Positions 21,063-24,164 of a stretch of 24,164 nt of DNA are shown here, piece by piece. This stretch comes from Peribolospora baueri (lineage: Eukaryota > Basidiomycota > Peribolosporomycetes > Peribolosporales > Peribolosporaceae), in the NCBI GenBank assembly GCA_029717555.1, contig JAMDHS010000150.1, forward strand, positions 1 through 24,164. Direction: 5' to 3'. Within the stretch, counting starts at the first letter, position 1, and each line of letters begins with the position of its first letter. Under the pieces are notes generated by a model. It made no database searches and had not been told where the DNA came from. It saw only the letters and a list, made by a program, of their open reading frames with translations. The position numbers were made by a program, and so were the translations under genes.

Positions 21063-21635
21063 CTACTCGGCATCGACGATGGTCGTCTGGAGACCCTGCG
21101 GGCGCGAAAGCGGGGAGGGAAGCCGGGGGCGGGAGGTGGTCAGAGGAGGCACCGCGACTCTCGTCCCGATTCGACGCCTGGAAACCCACCTTGACGTTGG
21201 TCATACCAGGGACGACGGTGACGTACGTGTAGAGCTTCTCCTTGGCGTCCTCGTCGTCGTTGCGCTTGCCTGTAGAGGGGGCAGAACGAGGCAGGCACGC
21301 AGATGAGTACGCCGGCCCTCTGTGGCTTTTTCTCGCAAGCCGCCGCTCCCTCGTTCGCCACGTCCGCGCCGACACTCACGGTCAAGTCTGACCCGAAGCC
21401 TCCTCGGCACGTCCTTGATCCCCTCCTTCCAGATCTCCTTGTTCAGCTTGGGGTCCAGGCGCACGTCCTTGGTACCCATCGTCTTTTGCGCAAACTCGAT
21501 GACCGCCTTAACGCCTCGCGGGGCACGCTTCTTGAACTGGACGTCGTGTACGCGCTTGTGAAGGTGGATGGTGTACTCGCGCGACACCACGTCCTGGAGC
21601 GCCGAGCGCTGCTTGCGCTGCTTTTGAGGGGCCAT
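21063..21635 (-). CDS. RPL31: 60S ribosomal protein eL31
   Basis: Component of the large ribosomal subunit near the peptide exit tunnel. Three coding exons in transcript order: 21635-21380, 21269-21190, 21095-21063, giving 122 residues (yeast 113, human 125). Marks are [68 protein letters not shown] and the end [10 protein letters not shown]. All junctions are GT-AG and in phase. A further intron (21636-21697, GTGAGT to CTGCAG) ends exactly before the ATG, so the leader is spliced, as in many fungal ribosomal protein genes. An ATG at 21761 lies upstream in the leader exon; after splicing it is out of frame with the coding sequence, and without splicing it is in frame. Confidence 0.95.
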
Positions 21636-21697
21636 CTGCAGACGGGAGTTGGTTAGCCTTTGTGTTCTTACCGCCCTTCGGCCCTCTTGACACTCAC
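21636..21697 (-). other. eL31 leader intron abutting the start codon
   Basis: GTGAGT donor at 21697 and CTGCAG acceptor directly before the ATG at 21635, 62 nt on the minus strand. Confidence 0.65.
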
Positions 21698-21761
21698 TTT
21701 GTCGGTCTTGTCGTCGGTCTGTACGTCGTCGACTCGGACGCTCGACTCGGACGGGACCCAT

Positions 21762-22345
21762 CCCTCTCGCCTACGAACCCTGCTGCGGCCGTTCAGTGAG
21801 AGCACCCCGAGTGCGCGAGCGTGCACAACGCTGTACAGCTCCAGCGCGTTGCCACATGCGCGCATCCCCGCTCCAAAGCTGCGGCACCCACTTTTCTTCT
21901 CCACCATGTCCGCCCATCCCCGTTACACCGTTCGTTGCCTTTGTCGCACTCGCACGATCGTTCCGTACCCTCGCGTGCACACGGGTCTGCCTCCCATGCG
22001 ACGCTCGTCTCCGCCTTTGCTTCGCCTTTCTCCGATAACACCGTTTCTACTCTACCGCACAACGAAACAGAACCAAACGTGTGACGCGTCGCTGAAATGC
22101 TACGGCTCCTCGCCGCCCAGGCTCCGTTAGCTCGCCGCGGCGCATTCGCGCAACCCAAAGACAAACAGAAATTCACCTCTTGCAAACTCTCCGCGCGAAA
22201 AATACCTTGCAAGTAACCCGCGCCCTACTCATACACGATCCACTTTCCCAATCTAGCCACTTGGACCGTTGCGCGGCGATCTGACAACTGTCGCATTCGA
22301 ACCCATGTAGACCACTCCGAAAAGCGCGCCGCCACGACGCCCCGC
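21762..22345. other. eL31 upstream region, otherwise empty
   Basis: Promoter side of eL31 on the minus strand. No gene or clear core-promoter word is recognised. A second B-box-like GGTTCGAATGC occurs on the minus strand near 22284-22294 without a tRNA fold around it. Confidence 0.4.
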
Positions 22346-22351
22346 AAAAAA
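22346..22351 (-). terminator. Pol III-type T6 terminator
   Basis: Six T on the minus strand, about 11 bases after the 3' end of the tRNA-like sequence at 22362, as expected for a Pol III terminator. Confidence 0.45.
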
Positions 22352-22361
22352 TGAATAAATC

Positions 22362-22448
22362 TGATGAGAGTGGGATTCCAACCTACGCCCGAGCGACTTG
22401 GGCGTCGTGGTCCTTAGTCTGTCACTTTAGAACGCTCAGCACGAAAAA
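22362..22448 (-). tRNA. Decayed tRNA-Leu(AAG)-like sequence
   Basis: About 87 bases on the minus strand with a class II tRNA layout. It has an A-box-like GTGCTGAGCGTTCTAAAG, an anticodon-loop-like CTAAGGA (anticodon AAG, leucine), a long variable arm with a perfect six-base stem (ACGCCC / GGGCGT), and a B-box-like GGTTGGAATCC. The acceptor strands do not pair, the 3' side of the anticodon stem is missing, the T stem has a mismatch, and the invariant C of TTC is G. It is therefore probably a tRNA pseudogene or a tRNA-derived repeat rather than a working tRNA. Confidence 0.4.
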
Positions 22449-22504
22449 GCCCCCGACACTGGGATCGCGCCTAAATTGATTCATCTGCTCAACATTAAAC
22501 TCGA

Positions 22505-23378
22505 TCAACATTCCTCCAGCGCTGCCGTAAGGCCGGCTTCATCAGCACGCTCAAGAGCGCGGTCCTTGATGGCCACGAGCCACGCGGTCCGGTCCTCCCG
22601 CGACCTGGGCGGCGGGCCTACAGCGTCCCGTTCTTGCTCCACGACCCCGATCATCGGCTTTGCGAGGAAGATGACGTGGAGCAAACCCAGACGTAAGCGC
22701 GGGTTGTACCGCACGCGTCCAGTATGTATTTGGGCGACGCAGAGGGCGACGTGGTGTGGCGCCGGACCATAGGTGAGAACGGTGATCGTGCCCACTTCGG
22801 ACGTCCAGTCCCAACAGTCAAGCTCATGCCACACACTCCTTCCACCGTGTCGTCGTCCGCGAACTCCGGGAGCGCGGTCCCAGAGAGAAAGGCGTCTCGA
22901 TTCCTGAGCGCATCGAGCGCGCGCAGGATCAGCTCCGTCCGCAAGACGTGTGTCCCCCGACCCGTTTGAGGTGGCCAGCCGGGCCGCTTCGCGTCCCAGC
23001 ATAGCAGAGGTCTCGGTCATCGCTGACGATATCCTCCTCTGTGATGTCCTTGAGGGCGGTGACCGTCCCGGAGGGCACAGCCCTCCTTGAGGCCATGGAC
23101 ACGATGTCCTCAAAAGTGTTGGGCCCGGCGATGCGACCGACCTGGTGTGACGGCGCCGAGCGGAGGAAGGCTAAATGCTTTTGTTGATGATAGTGGAGTG
23201 GTAGACGAATTCCGTCCGCGTCGTCCACCACTCCACTTCCTCGTCTGCTTCCCGTTGCAGCACGATGCGGTGAGCGGCCTGTTTCGCAGACTTGGCTTCA
23301 TCAACCCCGGCTCTGGCGAAGCGGGTTGTTCGCCAGGCGGCGACTGATGGCGGTGGGGTTGGTTGAGAAGTCCGACAT
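22505..23378 (-). pseudogene. Unrecognised gene, apparently frame-broken
   Basis: A minus-strand reading from the ATG at 23378 (MSDFSTNPTAISRRLANN) to a stop at 22505 (end AGLTAALEEC). Protein-like segments follow one another but fall in different frames, with about four frame changes and no splice signals that would explain them. Segments include RIVLQREADEEVEWWTTR, HQVGRIAGPNTFEDIVSMA, ALKDITEEDIVSDD, RTELILRALDALRNRDAF, ALPEFADDDTVEG, WHELDCWDWTSEVGTITV, LGLLHVIFLAKPMIGVVE and TAWLVAIKDRALERADEA. I recognise no domain. The total would be about 290 residues. A CT-rich leader like those of the intact host genes lies directly before the ATG, which favours a former host gene. Sequencing errors rather than decay remain possible. 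Confidence 0.5.
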
Positions 23379-23380
23379 GT

Positions 23381-23557
23381 TGAGGACGAGGAGGAGGACG
23401 AGGAGGAGGACAAGGAGGAGATAAGGGAGAGAGATGAGATTGAGGGCGAGAGATAAGAATGAGGGCGAGAGAGGAGAATGAGGGAGAGATGAGGATGAGA
23501 GAGAGATGAGAATGAGCGAGAGATGAGGACGAGGACGAGGACGAGGGAGGGGAGGGC
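23381..23557. repeat. Homopurine (GA-rich) tract
   Basis: About 175 bases almost free of pyrimidine on the plus strand (GAGGAC, GAGAGAT and GATGAG units). On the minus strand it is the CT-rich leader of the unrecognised gene that starts at 23378, comparable with the tract before the prolyl-tRNA synthetase ATG. Confidence 0.85.
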
Positions 23558-23605
23558 CAGAAAGTCGCCGGAAAGAGGGCGGTGGGACGCGTGGCCTCTC
23601 ACTTC

Positions 23606-23629
23606 CCCAACGGCCCCTGGGCCGTTGGG
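23606..23629. repeat. Perfect 11-base inverted repeat (hairpin)
   Basis: CCCAACGGCCC and GGGCCGTTGGG separated by two bases (CT). It would form a very stable GC-rich cruciform or RNA hairpin. It lies about 230 bases upstream of the unrecognised minus-strand gene. Confidence 0.85.
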
Positions 23630-23705
23630 AAGGCTGCCTCTCCCTTTGCACCTGGTCACCCTCGAATTTCGCCAAACTCGAGCTCGTCCCCTTTTGCCCA
23701 CCTTT

Positions 23706-23966
23706 GACCACAGCCGCACAAGCACCTTCGCAGGTTCACGACGTCGAACCTGCCTTCAAGCTCTACTTTGTCCTCGACTGGTCTGTGCATGCCGAACTAA
23801 AGCTTTTTGCTCACCCTTTCATCCCTTCGACCGCAGCCGCACAAGCACCTCCTTGCATCAGGACGTCATGGCACAGCCTGACTTTGCCCTCGACTGACGC
23901 GCATATAGCCTGCTTTTCAGCCGGCTGCAGTTCAGCTGATCCTAGCTCGACTTTGCCGGCTGCAGT
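23706..23966. repeat. Degenerate direct repeats
   Basis: GACCACAGCCGCACAAGCACC at 23706 recurs as GACCGCAGCC... at 23829 (offset 123). ACTTTGTCCTCGACTG at 23765 recurs as ACTTTGCCCTCGACTG at 23881 (offset 116). CCGGCTGCAG at 23921 recurs at 23957. This looks like an old tandem duplication of a roughly 120-base unit. Confidence 0.6.
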
Positions 23967-24002
23967 CGAGTTGATCATTGCGCTCTCGTCGCGCTTTAGA
24001 AC

Positions 24003-24164
24003 ATGAGGTCGGTTTCCAGCCGGGCCTTGGAGTGCTCCACAGAAACGGCGGTGGCTCGGCGGAGGCTTGCGCTGCCGCCCATCGCGCCGACGACGTGGGA
24101 CGGGCCCTTCGTGTGGGACGACGGTGAGCGTGCGCCCATGTACGACGGTCGAGAACTGTGTGCG
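24003..24164 (+). CDS. Possible start of a plus-strand gene, cut by window end
   Basis: An ATG at 24003 opens a frame that runs 54 codons to the window end without a stop (MRSVSSRALECSTETAVARR, then LALPPIAPTTWDGPFVWDD). A GTGAGC donor-like word at about 24122 could begin an intron. The early Arg/Ser/Ala-rich segment could be a targeting sequence. I recognise no family, and the frame is short enough to be chance. Confidence 0.3.
   Translation, partial: MRSVSSRALECSTETAVARRRLALPPIAPTTWDGPFVWDDGERAPMYDGRELCA

Noticed and set aside
22280-22300. Second tRNA gene suggested by a B-box-like GGTTCGAATGC on the minus strand
   Set aside because: No A box at the right distance and no cloverleaf around it.

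Overview
The window is nuclear DNA of a GC-rich fungus, most likely a basidiomycete. The evidence is many short GT-AG introns (about 60-145 nt) in nearly every gene, CT-rich leaders just upstream of start codons, and fungal versions of the proteins (cytosolic prolyl-tRNA synthetase with an appended YbaK-like domain, a Dot5-type nuclear peroxiredoxin, EXO70, a Zn2Cys6 regulator). Pucciniomycotina (Rhodotorula/Sporobolomyces-like) is my guess from intron density and base composition; it is inference, not proof.

Layout: 1-3950 is gene-poor and full of microsatellites, ending in the leader of a plus-strand, Q/H-rich Zn2Cys6 transcription factor (3951-5483). A second low-complexity spacer carries two palindromic CACGTG boxes just ahead of the ten-exon prolyl-tRNA synthetase gene (7350-10419, plus). 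Facing it is an eleven-exon EXO70 gene (minus, 11399-14209). Between 14.7 and 16.8 kb lies a wrecked region: two oppositely oriented pieces of a major-facilitator transporter gene, then a Ty3/gypsy chromovirus fossil arranged as a large imperfect palindrome.

From 17.5 to 21.7 kb three minus-strand housekeeping genes follow one another: a nuclear thiol peroxidase (PrxQ/BCP/Dot5 type), ribose-5-phosphate isomerase, and ribosomal protein eL31. The last 2.5 kb holds a decayed tRNA-Leu-like sequence with a Pol III terminator, an unrecognised and frame-broken minus-strand gene with a CT-rich leader, a strong hairpin, degenerate direct repeats, and an open frame running off the window end.

The intact genes are ordinary core functions (translation, secretion, redox defence, pentose phosphate pathway) and do not form an obvious pathway or cluster. 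The unusual biology is the rearranged 14.7-16.8 kb block, the E-box pair, and the unidentified gene near 23 kb. All splice sites were placed by eye from reading-frame continuity and protein-family similarity; no search was run.
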